Source: Lutibacter sp. B1
GTDB taxonomy: Bacteria; Bacteroidota; Bacteroidia; Flavobacteriales; Flavobacteriaceae
Assembly: GCF_012524075.1 (NCBI RefSeq)
Contig: NZ_JAAZUI010000011.1
Location: 39,828-103,827, forward strand
Length of the DNA stretch: 64,000 nucleotides
Direction: 5' to 3'
This document shows positions 35,139 to 45,299 of this stretch, piece after piece. Position numbers and translations under genes: made by a program. Position 1 is the stretch's first letter. Each line of letters begins with the position of its first letter. A model generated the notes under the pieces. The model did not search any database. It was not told where the DNA came from and saw only the letters and a program-made list of their open reading frames with translations.

Positions 35139-36175
35139 TTGTATATAGATATAAGTTTATTTATATAGTTATTTTTAGAATAGTTATTTATAATCCTTTT
35201 ATTTAATTTTGTTCCAAATTGAATTCTTTTATTATTATTCTTTATTAAAAAATCAATTGCTTCAGCTAATTGGAACTCATTTTTAGGCTTAACTACTAAA
35301 CCGCTATCATTATTTACTACTACTTTATCACAATCTCCTACATTTGTAACAACTACAGGTAATTTACTAAGTCCATATTCTAATAAAGAAACGGGTAAAC
35401 CTTCAGATTTTGAAGATAACACTCCTATAGTTGATTGTTTTAATATAAATTCAACATCACTACAACTTCCATACAAAAATACATGATTACCCAGATTATT
35501 TGATTTGATAAAATTTTTAATTTTTTCAGAATATTCATCATTAAAATCAGCCCCTACTAAATGCAATGTCCACTCGTTATGTCTTTGCTGAACAATTTTA
35601 AATGCTCTTAATAAATTTAAATGGTCTTTTTCTTCCCGTAAATTTGCCAAACAAATAATTCTATGTTGATTAACTCCTTTTAATTCTTTGGTCTGATTAA
35701 CTTTTATATCTAACGAAGCAAAATTTGGTATATAACTATTTTTTTTTGAATTTAAGTTTTTACACGACCAAATATGCAAATTTTCATTTACTGAAATTAT
35801 TTCTTGAAAAAAAAATGAAACTACTTTAAGTATTGTTGCTTTTTCAAACGACATATTTAAATTATTTCCATAGTGATTATGCCAAATAATTTTAATTTTA
35901 GGATTAATTAATTTAACCAAAAATGCAATAAAATATGATGTAGAATGTGCGTGAATAAGCTTTATATCATTTTTTTTTAAATACGAATTCAACTTTTTTA
36001 TTGCCTTCATATCTAAAACTCTCTTTTTATTCAAAAATAAATAACCAACATTCGTATTAACTTTTAACTTTAAATTTCCTTCTAATCTAGTTGCACAAAT
36101 ATGAGAATTAACACCTCTTTCAGCTAAGGCATTGGCTATATTTACTGCCATCATTTCAGCACCACCGGGATTCAA
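35135..36175 (-). CDS. GT4 glycosyltransferase with doubtful start
   Basis: 346 residues from a TTG at 36175. The sequence begins NPGGAEMMAVNIANALAERGV, which in relatives is preceded by the first beta strand of the GT-B fold. That strand is present in frame upstream (KVIQLIDSL) without ATG, GTG or TTG; an ATT at 36209-36211 starts IKTLKVIQLIDS. The real start may therefore be the rare ATT. The donor domain has ICLANLREEKDHLNLLRAF and SEGLPVSLLEYGLSKLPVV. The donor and linkage are unknown. It overlaps the O-antigen ligase-like gene by four bases. Confidence 0.8.
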   Translation of the reverse strand: MNPGGAEMMAVNIANALAERGVNSHICATRLEGNLKLKVNTNVGYLFLNKKRVLDMKAIKKLNSYLKKNDIKLIHAHSTSYFIAFLVKLINPKIKIIWHNHYGNNLNMSFEKATILKVVSFFFQEIISVNENLHIWSCKNLNSKKNSYIPNFASLDIKVNQTKELKGVNQHRIICLANLREEKDHLNLLRAFKIVQQRHNEWTLHLVGADFNDEYSEKIKNFIKSNNLGNHVFLYGSCSDVEFILKQSTIGVLSSKSEGLPVSLLEYGLSKLPVVVTNVGDCDKVVVNNDSGLVVKPKNEFQLAEAIDFLIKNNNKRIQFGTKLNKRIINNYSKNNYINKLISIYN

Positions 36176-36306
36176 TGAATCTATAAGTTGTATTACTTTA
36201 AGTGTTTTAATAGCTTTATTATTATTTGTTAATATATTTAAATCTAATTTAGCTTTTCATTTTACAAACATTGGATGACAATTGTATTAAAAATAAAATT
36301 ACCTTT

Positions 36307-37425
36307 CTAATGGATAAGCAACTTTTCAATTTCTTTTTCAAACTTTTCAATAGTATAATGTTGTGACCATTCCACAGCATTTTCTGAATGTTTTTTATAG
36401 AGTTCCTCCGTTGTTAGGTACTTTTCAATTAAAGAGATAATATCATCAATATTGGGATTTACAACAGTTCCTCTATTTCCGTTTCCAACCATAAATGGAA
36501 TACATGAAACATTACTTGTTATTGGCACACATCCCCAAAACATAGCTTCTGCAACAACTTTAGGCCAACCTTCTGAAGCTGAAACAAATAATAAAAAATG
36601 GGCTTGTTGGTATGCTTTTTTAATTTGTTCTTTATCAACATTACCAAATAAAAAAACCTCTTTTTGCAGGTCATTATCTACAATATATTTTTCTATTACA
36701 GAACGCTCCTCTCCTTCACCATAAATCTGTAATTTAACATTATACCCTTTACTTTTTAATTTATGAATTGTTTTTACACTTAACATTGGTTTCTTTCCTT
36801 TACTTAATGCTCCAACAAACAAAAATTTAATCTCATTTAAAAAGTCTTTTTGATTAATTGATATACATTCATTTTTGGAATAAGTTGCAGTAAAAAAAGG
36901 AACTATATTTTTACTTTGATTTTTCCACTCACCATAAACCAAAACTTTAACATTTTTAGTTAAAAATGTATTGCTTAAAATCAACTTTTGTAGCTTATAA
37001 CTTAGAGGTTGTTTACTTTTAGGATCCCAATTTCCGGCATATTTTACTGTTTTGGGTTTATTTGGAAATAAAATCTGAACAAAACAGCCAATAAGACCTA
37101 TATTTCCTGGACAACGTAAATGAATATGATCTGCCCATCTCATTGCTTTAAATATTTTGAAAATAATATTTGGAATTACTATAACAGAACGTAAGCTATT
37201 TTTTAATGAAAGGATATTAAATGAGGGTATCTTTTCAAAAGTTAATGAATTATGATTATAAGTTGTATCAATTTCAAAAGGCAATATTAAACTTATTGGT
37301 GCTACAATTTTAACTTCATCAACAAATTTTAACCATAAATTCATCTCCCTAACATAGGGTTCATACGCAATCCATTTATTATCTTTAAATTTATGTTCAA
37401 CATGTGTAATTATGGCAAATTTCAT
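36307..37425 (-). CDS. GT4 glycosyltransferase
   Basis: 372 residues, GT-B fold. The N-terminal acceptor domain starts MKFAIITHVEHKFKDNKW and includes DHIHLRCPGNIGLIG. The donor domain has FLFVGALSKGKKPMLSVKTI and ASEGWPKVVAEAMFWGCVPI, the latter with the conserved E-x7-E-type glutamates. GNRGTVVNPN follows. Function beyond sugar transfer cannot be assigned. Its ATG overlaps the upstream GT2 stop as ATGA. A 95-base gap with no evident promoter separates it from the next GT4 gene. Confidence 0.87.
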   Translation of the reverse strand: MKFAIITHVEHKFKDNKWIAYEPYVREMNLWLKFVDEVKIVAPISLILPFEIDTTYNHNSLTFEKIPSFNILSLKNSLRSVIVIPNIIFKIFKAMRWADHIHLRCPGNIGLIGCFVQILFPNKPKTVKYAGNWDPKSKQPLSYKLQKLILSNTFLTKNVKVLVYGEWKNQSKNIVPFFTATYSKNECISINQKDFLNEIKFLFVGALSKGKKPMLSVKTIHKLKSKGYNVKLQIYGEGEERSVIEKYIVDNDLQKEVFLFGNVDKEQIKKAYQQAHFLLFVSASEGWPKVVAEAMFWGCVPITSNVSCIPFMVGNGNRGTVVNPNIDDIISLIEKYLTTEELYKKHSENAVEWSQHYTIEKFEKEIEKLLIH

Positions 37426-38420
37426 TGTTTTAATTTTGGTGTATTAAAAAATAAAGATAACCATCCTACAAATCTACCCAAACTTTCTGTAAATGCTTGC
37501 TTTTTTTGATTTCCTGATAAACTATTCCAAAATCGAATTTTCATTAGAACTAGTATATTTAAATGAAATCTAAGCCTGGATTCAAAAGAAGGCTTTGGAT
37601 ATTTCACTCTCCAAACATACCAGCCATTCCGTACAACCATTTTCCCATATAAAAACTTATTGGGTCTTCCGCTTTCTTCATGATGATGTTCTAATTTTGC
37701 TGACGTATTTACATAGAGTTTACCAATTTTTGAAGCTCTTAAACAAAAATCTAAATCTTCATATAAGCCATAACCTTCAAAATAGGTAGAAAATTGAATT
37801 TTTTGAAATAATTCTTTCTTAAAAGATGATACACCACCCATAAAAAATTCTACATTATATATTTTATTAGAAGGCGGCAAATAACTGATAGATCTTCCAT
37901 GTGAAAACTTGGGCATAAAACCCGGAGGTGTTTCATCAATAAGACCCAACTTTTTACGTAATTCGAATCTTGTTCCTTCTTCCCTACTAAAACCATCAAT
38001 ACAAAACTGATTTTTTGAACATACTAAATTCAATAAAGGTTTCCAATCGACTTCATTCATAATATATCCACCAACACCAATCGCCTTTGGAAATTTTTCA
38101 TAGGTAGCTATAAGTTTTTCAAAATATGTTGGTGCTAAAATTGTATCATCATCTAAAAAACAAATTATTTCTGAGGTTTCACTTACTTTTGAAATACCAA
38201 AATTTCGTTGTTTAGTTAAACCTCTATTTTTATCATCAACTTTAAAATATTTTAAATTTTTACACCTATGTTTTTTTAAAATATTTTGAGTCTCATTATT
38301 GAAAGAACCATCAATTATCAAAATTTCATCAGGATATAAAGTTTGCTGTTTGACTGATTTTGACAACTTGATTATAGCATCTGGACGCTGATATGTACAA
38401 ATAATTAAACTAAACTCCAT
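37422..38420 (-). CDS. GT2 family glycosyltransferase
   Basis: 332 residues with a GT-A fold. It begins MEFSLIICTYQRPDAIIKL (nucleotide-binding strand), carries the metal-binding D-x-D as CFLDDDTILAP, and has GGVSSFKKELFQKI and YEDLDFCLRASKIG in the acceptor half. The C-terminal 60 residues are aromatic and basic and may associate with the membrane. The donor and acceptor are unknown. It lies 14 bases after the two-part GT2 gene and overlaps the next GT4 gene by four bases. Confidence 0.87.
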   Translation of the reverse strand: MEFSLIICTYQRPDAIIKLSKSVKQQTLYPDEILIIDGSFNNETQNILKKHRCKNLKYFKVDDKNRGLTKQRNFGISKVSETSEIICFLDDDTILAPTYFEKLIATYEKFPKAIGVGGYIMNEVDWKPLLNLVCSKNQFCIDGFSREEGTRFELRKKLGLIDETPPGFMPKFSHGRSISYLPPSNKIYNVEFFMGGVSSFKKELFQKIQFSTYFEGYGLYEDLDFCLRASKIGKLYVNTSAKLEHHHEESGRPNKFLYGKMVVRNGWYVWRVKYPKPSFESRLRFHLNILVLMKIRFWNSLSGNQKKQAFTESLGRFVGWLSLFFNTPKLKQ

Positions 38421-38434
38421 TTTATATATTTTAA

Positions 38435-39973
38435 TTACTTATATCGAACACCTAAATCAATTAATCTTTTGGCATATTTTAACGATTCACTAAACTGAAT
38501 TTGTTTGTAAGGATATTTAAACAAACGTAACAGAAAACCTTTTTTTGAACCTTTGAAAAGATATAAAAAAAAATGTTTTACCCTCCACTCTTTCACCTGT
38601 TTTGTAGTGAAATGCTTTAAAATTCCATAAGAAATTGTTGGACTTGGCACCGGTCTTATAAATTTTACCGGTTTATCTAATTCCCAAGGTTGTTTTTTTC
38701 TCTTTTTCCCTAAAACTTTAGATTGTGCTCCCCACCATCTGTAACCTCCAACAGGAGGTTTTAAATGTAAATTTACTGAATAAGGATTATATAAAACTAC
38801 TGCTCCGCTTTTCAGTAGAGTCAAACCAAAATCTCCATCTTCACCATAACCACCATCAAAATTAATATCGTTTCCTGTTATTTTTGTAACCCATTCTTTT
38901 TTAACACATGAATTTGCATTATTGAAATTTTGACTTGCACCAACCTTCCAACGTTTTTTACCTAGTTTAATTAGCTTTTTCTTTAAATCAGATAAATCTT
39001 GATTAGCAGTTTTGGCCATAATATCCAATCCATTACACGCATCGGCATTATAAGTTTGTAATAATTTAATATGGTTTTCTACAAAATCCGGTAAAATTCG
39101 AATATCATCATCTGCAAAAATTATATAATCACCTGTACATAGTTCAATAGCTTCATTTCTGGCTCGGCAACTCCCTTTGCTGGTTTGCCATTTTACATCT
39201 ATTTTAAAATTAAAATCTTGTTGCCTATAATATTTGGAATCTCTTTCAGACTCAGGTGTAGCGTCAACAATAACAGCCTGAGTTATAGTGTATGTTTGGT
39301 TTTTATGATCTTCTAATAATAACTGAGTATATTTTTGCCTACGCATTGTAGGTATTATTAAACTAACTGTTGGCTTTCCTTCAATAGATTTTAATTCTCT
39401 TGGAGAAACAGAATTTACTTTTTTATACCTATAATTTTTCTTTGCAAATTTATAAGCTCTAAATTCAGAAATAGAATTAAAAATACCTTTTCTATACATC
39501 ATATATAAGCTATGGTGTGGCTTAACATGCTTTCTATAAAAAAGATATCTATCATTTTTTGAAATTGAAATTATATTTTTTTCAGATTTAAATAAATTTT
39601 TAACATATAAAGGCACTCCTGATTGAATCCTTAATAAGTTATATCCCAAATCAAGACCTTTCATTGAATCAGATTCATACATTTCATCAAAACCTCCTAA
39701 ATTTTCCCAAACAGATTTTCTAACCACAAAACTCTCAGGATTTACTCGCCAGGAAATTGAAGTTGATACATTCTCAAAATCGTTTAAATACCACCAATAA
39801 ACAGCTGTTTGATAAACAATATCCTGAAAAGCATTTTTATATCCTTGATCTAAAGAACTGTGCCAAAGATCTCCTGGTCCATCTACTAAGTCATCTAATA
39901 TGGTAAAATTCGGGGTTCCTGTAAAAAGTAAAAGTTCTCCTTGTTTTGTTTTGTATTCTTTAAGGTTTTTCAT
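38435..39973 (-). CDS. Two-part GT2 / galactosyltransferase-like protein
   Basis: 512 residues in two blocks. Residues 1-200 resemble only the second half of a GT-A enzyme (SWRVNPESFVVRKSVWENLGGFDE) and lack a nucleotide-binding strand. Residues about 205-420 are a full GT2 domain: VSLIIPTMRRQKYTQLLL, CRARNEAIELCTGDYIIFAD with D-D-D, and a galactosyltransferase-type GGYGEDGDFGLTLLKSG. The C-terminal 90 residues are basic and aromatic. The N-terminal block may be a remnant of a second transferase or a helper domain. The next gene on the operon overlaps by 14 bases. Confidence 0.8.
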   Translation of the reverse strand: MKNLKEYKTKQGELLLFTGTPNFTILDDLVDGPGDLWHSSLDQGYKNAFQDIVYQTAVYWWYLNDFENVSTSISWRVNPESFVVRKSVWENLGGFDEMYESDSMKGLDLGYNLLRIQSGVPLYVKNLFKSEKNIISISKNDRYLFYRKHVKPHHSLYMMYRKGIFNSISEFRAYKFAKKNYRYKKVNSVSPRELKSIEGKPTVSLIIPTMRRQKYTQLLLEDHKNQTYTITQAVIVDATPESERDSKYYRQQDFNFKIDVKWQTSKGSCRARNEAIELCTGDYIIFADDDIRILPDFVENHIKLLQTYNADACNGLDIMAKTANQDLSDLKKKLIKLGKKRWKVGASQNFNNANSCVKKEWVTKITGNDINFDGGYGEDGDFGLTLLKSGAVVLYNPYSVNLHLKPPVGGYRWWGAQSKVLGKKRKKQPWELDKPVKFIRPVPSPTISYGILKHFTTKQVKEWRVKHFFLYLFKGSKKGFLLRLFKYPYKQIQFSESLKYAKRLIDLGVRYK

Positions 39974-41105
39974 TTATAATTTTAGCGAAATAGTCTATGT
40001 TTTTTTTAACAATAACTTTCTGTGAAAACTTTTCGTAAATTCTTTTTTTAGCACTTTTCCCAAATTTACTATTTAATTCCGAATCATTTAATAATTTGAG
40101 TATTTTTGAAGCATATTCTTTATGATTTTTAGGATCTTCCATAAATCCGGTTTCTCCGTTAATCATTAGCTCGTTTGCCCAACCAATATTGGAAGTGACT
40201 AATGCTTTACCCATAGCCATAGCTTCTAACCAAGTCATTGGAAATGCTTCAGCAAAACTAGGTAACACAACTACACTTGCTTTTGCTATATGCAATTTTA
40301 TTTCATTATAAGGAACTTCCGGAATATATTCAACTTGTTTTTTTGCTTGTTCAGATAACAACTTAAAAAAAAGTTGAGAGGTTGATTCATTTTCCAAACT
40401 ATCAACTACATCTTTACCAATAAGTTTTAATTTTACTTGTGGCTTTTGTTTAACCACTTCATTAAAAATACCTGCTAGTTCTAAAAGTCCCTTTTTTCGT
40501 ATCATACTCCCAAAATATAACAAAGTATCTTTTTCATAAGTACCACTATCAGCAATAAATTTATTTACATCAATACCATTATAAATAACTTTGATTTCAT
40601 TTTTTAAATTAAATAATTCTTTAGTTAAATGAGCTGTAAATTTGCTTACAGCAACAAGTTTATCCGCCGATTTTAAAGCTATTTTTTCAAAATAAAAATT
40701 CTTTAATTTCTGCTTTCTGTTTTCTAAATGACAGAAATACGTATCACTTCCATGTAACCTAATTACCAAAGGAACTTGAAACTTCATCAAAGCAGTAATT
40801 CCTGTCCAGTCAGGAGCTTCAATTACTTGTATGCTATTCTTTTGAATTGTGTCATTTATATATTTTTCAATTTCTTTTCTATACAAATACCAACTTAATA
40901 CAGGATATTTTTTAAAAGCTATTGTATGAATTTCAACACCTTCGTCTGTAAAAACTTCATTATTAGTTTGACTATAGACAAATACAGTAACCTTATGATA
41001 ATTTTTTACTAATGCTATAGCCAAATTTTTTATACTGGTGCCTAGTCCTGCAGTATTTTTAATTTTAGGATGTGGATATTCAGGTGTTAAAAAAGCGATG
41101 TGCAT
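39960..41105 (-). CDS. GT4 glycosyltransferase
   Basis: 381 residues, GT-B fold. The N-terminal domain is classic: MHIAFLTPEYPHPKIKNTAG and LGTSIKNLAIAL, with VIEAPDWTGITAL. The donor domain contains LYFGSMIRKKGLLELAGIF, VVLPSFAEAFPMTWLEAMAMG and GETGFMEDP, giving the conserved glutamates of GT4. Its start and the upstream gene's stop share one base (TAATG). The transferred sugar is unknown. Confidence 0.9.
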   Translation of the reverse strand: MHIAFLTPEYPHPKIKNTAGLGTSIKNLAIALVKNYHKVTVFVYSQTNNEVFTDEGVEIHTIAFKKYPVLSWYLYRKEIEKYINDTIQKNSIQVIEAPDWTGITALMKFQVPLVIRLHGSDTYFCHLENRKQKLKNFYFEKIALKSADKLVAVSKFTAHLTKELFNLKNEIKVIYNGIDVNKFIADSGTYEKDTLLYFGSMIRKKGLLELAGIFNEVVKQKPQVKLKLIGKDVVDSLENESTSQLFFKLLSEQAKKQVEYIPEVPYNEIKLHIAKASVVVLPSFAEAFPMTWLEAMAMGKALVTSNIGWANELMINGETGFMEDPKNHKEYASKILKLLNDSELNSKFGKSAKKRIYEKFSQKVIVKKNIDYFAKIINEKP

Positions 41106-42502
41106 TATATTATCGTATTTATTTCATCCCAAATTCTTTCTGAAACTGAATAGGCAGGTTCCTTATTGATAATTTTAAACCAATCTTTAGCAGTTTTAAC
41201 AATTTTATCAGAATCATTTAAAACGTTTTTTATTACTGTTATTATTTCATGTTTACTGTTAATCCAAAAAACCACACTTTGTGAAGGCATTGAATTAAAA
41301 TGTATGTAATTATATATTTTATTAATATCCCAATTATTTATGTTTCCCCTAGATGAATTGTAATTAAAATAAATACAAGGTTTATTGAAACAAACGTAAT
41401 CAAACACCATTGATGAACCTACATTTATAACCAACTCACTATGATAGATAGTGTTAATTAAAATAGTATAATCATTTAGTGTAGGCATAATAGTATTCCA
41501 TACATCACCCATTTTTCTCCAATCAGGATTTATTGAAATAATTAAATCAGAATACTTTGAAAGAACTTCATCAAATCTATTTGACATATCAACAGGACAT
41601 CTTCTAAAAATAATTCCCAAATTAAAACCTTTGCTGTTTAATTCAATAATTGCTTCTGCAATATCTCTTAAATAAAATTGATCATACGGTGATGTAGTTT
41701 TATCATCTCCAGAAAAACAAATGTATTTCTTATCCAAATCTAAATTATATTTTGAATAAAAATTTTCTTTTGTAACTAGTAATTCTTTATTAAAATGAGG
41801 TTCAAACTGAGGTGTTCCAACTACCTTAACCTTATTCTTACTTATGAATGGATAATATTTCAATAACTCATCCTTCATATAATCACTCCAAACAAAATAA
41901 TAATCAGTTTCAACAACCATTGTTGCTTTCGGTAAATTATCCCAAGAAAATATAAACGTAGCTGTTGGAATATTTAAGTCTTGTGCCGCCAATAATGGCG
42001 CTATTGCCTGTGTAGGTCTTTGATTTGTACAAAAAACAAATTTGGGTTTATATTTTTCCAATTGTGATTTACAATACGTGTATTTTAAATTTTTCCGCTC
42101 TAACTTTTTGATTTTCTTTTTAACAAATTTTAATCCTTTTTGATTGGAACAGCACAACACCAACAAATCAACAAACAAACTTTTAAATAAATTTTTAATT
42201 CCATTGTACGATTGTGGGAAATTATATGATTTATAAACTTTGCTTTTAAATTTTTTTTGAAACAAATTCAATTCAATTCTTTTTCTAGCCCTTGAAAATA
42301 TTGTAGTAAAAGGATGCAAACTACTGTTCTCTATTTTTAGTTCATTATAACCAAATTCTTTATTTATAGAGAAAACAGTATTATTCCAATAGGTAATGCC
42401 AAAATTATTCTGTTCCCCTTTTTGCTTAAATTTGGTGAAAGCAAAATTTCTTAAACCAATACCATCAGGCAATAAAATAAATATTTTTTTTTTCTTATGC
42501 AT
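41105..42502 (-). CDS. Putative GT-B polysaccharide synthesis protein, unknown specificity
   Basis: 465 residues. I see a GT-B-like layout with an N-terminal region rich in basic residues, a middle strand-loop FVFCTNQRPTQAIAPLLAAQ, FIFSWDNLPKA, and a C-terminal part with VGTPQFEPHF and LVINVGSSMVFDYVCFNKPC. The latter resembles glycerophosphotransferase-like or UDP-sugar binding sites. No family can be named with confidence. Codons 3-6 (MHKKKKI) hold a ten-A run, the longest homopolymer type in the window. It overlaps neuC by 8 bases, so it may act on the nonulosonic acid. Confidence 0.7.
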   Translation of the reverse strand: MHKKKKIFILLPDGIGLRNFAFTKFKQKGEQNNFGITYWNNTVFSINKEFGYNELKIENSSLHPFTTIFSRARKRIELNLFQKKFKSKVYKSYNFPQSYNGIKNLFKSLFVDLLVLCCSNQKGLKFVKKKIKKLERKNLKYTYCKSQLEKYKPKFVFCTNQRPTQAIAPLLAAQDLNIPTATFIFSWDNLPKATMVVETDYYFVWSDYMKDELLKYYPFISKNKVKVVGTPQFEPHFNKELLVTKENFYSKYNLDLDKKYICFSGDDKTTSPYDQFYLRDIAEAIIELNSKGFNLGIIFRRCPVDMSNRFDEVLSKYSDLIISINPDWRKMGDVWNTIMPTLNDYTILINTIYHSELVINVGSSMVFDYVCFNKPCIYFNYNSSRGNINNWDINKIYNYIHFNSMPSQSVVFWINSKHEIITVIKNVLNDSDKIVKTAKDWFKIINKEPAYSVSERIWDEINTII

Positions 42503-43622
42503 TAAAATCCTTGAATTGTTTTTGATGATTCATACTCCAAAGTTCTTTTGATTTTAAACTCTCCATAAATTTTACAGCACTACTTCCATTTCCAAACTTT
42601 TTAGCAACAGTTTCCTTTACCGGATTTGTATTAATAGCTTTCAAAATTTCATTAACTCCATACCCTGTATTAACTATATGAGAATGAAATGATCTGTTTT
42701 CCTGACGTGTACCAATATTAATAGTTGGAATTCCATAATACGGTGCTTCTCTTATACCAGCACTTGAATTTCCTATGATAAAATCAGCATTCTTTAATAA
42801 GGTTAAAAAATACTCAAAGCGAATTGAAGGAAAAACCCTAAAATTCTTATTGCCTGAAAAGTTTTCATAAGCTGAAAAAATAGTACTACTTCCTAAATCA
42901 TTATTCGGATAAATTACCACATATTTTTTTTCCGAATTAATCAAAGCTTCCGCAAAATTTTCAGCATATTGTTTCATATACTTAATTTCAGTAGTAACCG
43001 GATGAAGCATTGCTATAGCATAGTTTTCAAAAGGAATTTCATAATATTTTTTTACTTCTTTCAGGGAAGGCAATTGATTTGAAAACATGATATCAACATC
43101 GGGTGATCCAATTATTTTTATCGACGCTTCCAATTCCCCCATTTGCAACAATCTTTCTTTAGCCTCTTTATTAGCCACGAAATGAATATGACTTAATTTA
43201 CTGATGGAATGACGTATTAACTCATCTATAGTTCCTGAAAGTTCACCACCTTCAATATGTGCCACTAAAATATTGTTTAGACTCCCCACAATAGCTCCAG
43301 CCATGGCTTCAGCCCTATCACCATGAACAACTATTAAATCCGGATTTATTTTTTTAACATACGCAGAAAAACCCTCAATTGTTTTTGCCAATGTCAAATC
43401 CATACTTGTTTCGTGTGTATAATTCTTAAATGTGGAAATATTCTTGAATCCGCTTTTTTCAACTTCAATCAACGTGTAACCATATTGTTGCAACATATGC
43501 ATTCCTGTAACAAATATATATGGTTCAATCTGATGATGATTTTGAAGAATTTGAATCAATGATTTTAATTTTCCAAAATCGGCTCGTGTTCCGGTTAAAA
43601 AAATTATTTTTTTCTTACTCAA
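42495..43622 (-). CDS. neuC: UDP-N-acetylglucosamine 2-epimerase, hydrolysing (NeuC type)
   Basis: 375 residues of the hydrolysing UDP-GlcNAc 2-epimerase family: [54 protein letters not shown], and [20 protein letters not shown]. It makes ManNAc plus UDP from UDP-GlcNAc, or the diNAc-bacillosamine analogue in legionaminic acid synthesis. The bacillosamine genes are not in the window, so Neu5Ac-like synthesis is the simpler reading. It overlaps neuB by 8 bases. Confidence 0.9.
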   Translation of the reverse strand: MSKKKIIFLTGTRADFGKLKSLIQILQNHHQIEPYIFVTGMHMLQQYGYTLIEVEKSGFKNISTFKNYTHETSMDLTLAKTIEGFSAYVKKINPDLIVVHGDRAEAMAGAIVGSLNNILVAHIEGGELSGTIDELIRHSISKLSHIHFVANKEAKERLLQMGELEASIKIIGSPDVDIMFSNQLPSLKEVKKYYEIPFENYAIAMLHPVTTEIKYMKQYAENFAEALINSEKKYVVIYPNNDLGSSTIFSAYENFSGNKNFRVFPSIRFEYFLTLLKNADFIIGNSSAGIREAPYYGIPTINIGTRQENRSFHSHIVNTGYGVNEILKAINTNPVKETVAKKFGNGSSAVKFMESLKSKELWSMNHQKQFKDFNA

Positions 43623-44655
43623 TGTCTTTCCAGGTTAGTTGAATGTCACTATCTAAATTTTGAGTTGCTTTTTTTCCTATAATAGTGTTGAAATGTTCAG
43701 CTAAAATTTCACCTGTACCAGGACGCTTTACCCAAATATTTTCCTTAGTAAAAATAGCACCTTTTTTTATAGGTGCAATGGAACAAACAGTAGCAAATGC
43801 AAAATCAATGGTAACCTGCTCTTCTTCGGCCGGTTTTTTAGTTCCACCTCTCATTTGCCAAATTAACTTTGAACCCTCAATCAACTCTTTACAGGCCTTT
43901 TCATCCATAGAACATACAATATCAGGTCCTGTACGATTCATATGGTCAGTAAAATGGCGTTCTAAAATACTTGCACCTAAAGCAACAGCCCCAAAACACG
44001 CGTGGTTACTTGTAGTATGATCGGAAAGACCGAAAACCAATTCAGGAAATACCTCATGCAATTCTTTCATTGCACCATATCGTACCAATTCCGGTGGTGT
44101 TGGATATAGATTGGTTGTATGTAAAATTGCTACAGGAACGTTTTTTTGTTTAAAAATAAAAACTGCTTTTTTTACACTTTCAACAGTATTCATTCCGGTA
44201 CTTAAAATAACAGGTTTACCAAATTCAGCTATATGCTCTAATAACGGATAGTTGTTACATTCTCCAGAACCTATTTTATATGCACAAACATTCATTTTAT
44301 GCAATCTGTTGGCAGCTGCTCTGGAAAAAGGTGTTGAAATAAACAACATTCCCTTGCATTCAACATATTCTTTCAATTTCAACTCTTCCTCTTCATTTAA
44401 AGAACAACGTTTCATAATTTCATAAATTGAAACCGAAGCATTTCCCGGAATGACCTTTTTAGCTGCACCGGTCATCTCATCATCAACTATATGGGTTTGG
44501 TGCTTTATAACTTCAACCCCTGCTCTTTTGGCGGCATCTACCATTTCAAAGGCTGTTTGTAAAGAACCTTCGTGGTTAATACCAATTTCAGCAATAACCA
44601 ACGGAGGAAAATCAGCTCCTATTTTTCTACCACAAATATTTATGTGTTTTTTCAT
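43615..44655 (-). CDS. neuB: N-acetylneuraminate (nonulosonate) synthase NeuB
   Basis: 346 residues. A TIM-barrel domain with [15 protein letters not shown], the catalytic [12 protein letters not shown] and [30 protein letters not shown] and [18 protein letters not shown] is followed by a C-terminal SAF antifreeze-like domain (about 285-345: [14 protein letters not shown]). It condenses ManNAc (or an analogue) with phosphoenolpyruvate to form a nonulosonic acid. Base composition is visibly richer in GC than in the neighbouring transferase genes. It overlaps the methyltransferase-like gene by four bases (ATGA) and neuC by 8. Confidence 0.93.
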   Translation of the reverse strand: MKKHINICGRKIGADFPPLVIAEIGINHEGSLQTAFEMVDAAKRAGVEVIKHQTHIVDDEMTGAAKKVIPGNASVSIYEIMKRCSLNEEEELKLKEYVECKGMLFISTPFSRAAANRLHKMNVCAYKIGSGECNNYPLLEHIAEFGKPVILSTGMNTVESVKKAVFIFKQKNVPVAILHTTNLYPTPPELVRYGAMKELHEVFPELVFGLSDHTTSNHACFGAVALGASILERHFTDHMNRTGPDIVCSMDEKACKELIEGSKLIWQMRGGTKKPAEEEQVTIDFAFATVCSIAPIKKGAIFTKENIWVKRPGTGEILAEHFNTIIGKKATQNLDSDIQLTWKDIE

Positions 44656-45299
44656 TTAATTTTATAAATTCTGATTTTATTTTTAATAAAAGTTAATACC
44701 TTTTGGTTAAACCAAAATAATATCATTCTGAATGAAGGTTCAATAAAGATAAGCTGTCCTCCTCCAATATAATGATTTGTGTTACTACCGCCATGGGCAT
44801 AAGGCTTATTTTTCTTGAGAGTTATTATATTTACATATCTACTTTTAGGGAAAATTTTTAAAATAGCTTCTGTTTGATTTTTTCTGGCACCTTCAATAAA
44901 TATAATAGTCTGTTTTTTACAATAATTTTTTATACTATTTAAATTTTTATCATATCCGTCAATAATAATAAGATCAAACTTCAAATTTTCAATTTTATTT
45001 AAATCTGAGTAAATTTTAAGCTTTTCATAATAAGCGACATTTTTTTTTAAAGAATTCAAACAAAAATCATTTTGTTCTGTTCCAAAATATTCTATTTTTT
45101 TATTTTCATTTTTAGAATATTTTAAGACAGAATCTGAAATTGAACCAATTCCTAAACCCAACTCTAATATATTTTTTACATCAAATTTTTGAATTATTTT
45201 TAAAATACTTTCTATTGCAAATTCACTCGCAATATAATCGCTACCTTCAAACTCACAAAATCTCTTATAATTTTGTACTGATAATTCTTTATAATTCAT
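44652..45299 (-). CDS. SAM methyltransferase-like protein embedded in the neu cassette
   Basis: 215 residues. A class I Rossmann fold is visible: motif I ELGLGIGS (46-53), an acidic E75 after the second strand (YFGTEQN), and FDLIIIDG (107-113). The C-terminal half has [17 protein letters not shown] and ends in a hydrophobic-basic tail that may touch the membrane. The gene is linked to neuA and neuB by ATGA overlaps on both sides, so it is made with them. It is a candidate for methylating the nonulosonic acid or its polymer; this is inference and the substrate is unknown. Confidence 0.75.
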   Translation of the reverse strand: MNYKELSVQNYKRFCEFEGSDYIASEFAIESILKIIQKFDVKNILELGLGIGSISDSVLKYSKNENKKIEYFGTEQNDFCLNSLKKNVAYYEKLKIYSDLNKIENLKFDLIIIDGYDKNLNSIKNYCKKQTIIFIEGARKNQTEAILKIFPKSRYVNIITLKKNKPYAHGGSNTNHYIGGGQLIFIEPSFRMILFWFNQKVLTFIKNKIRIYKIK

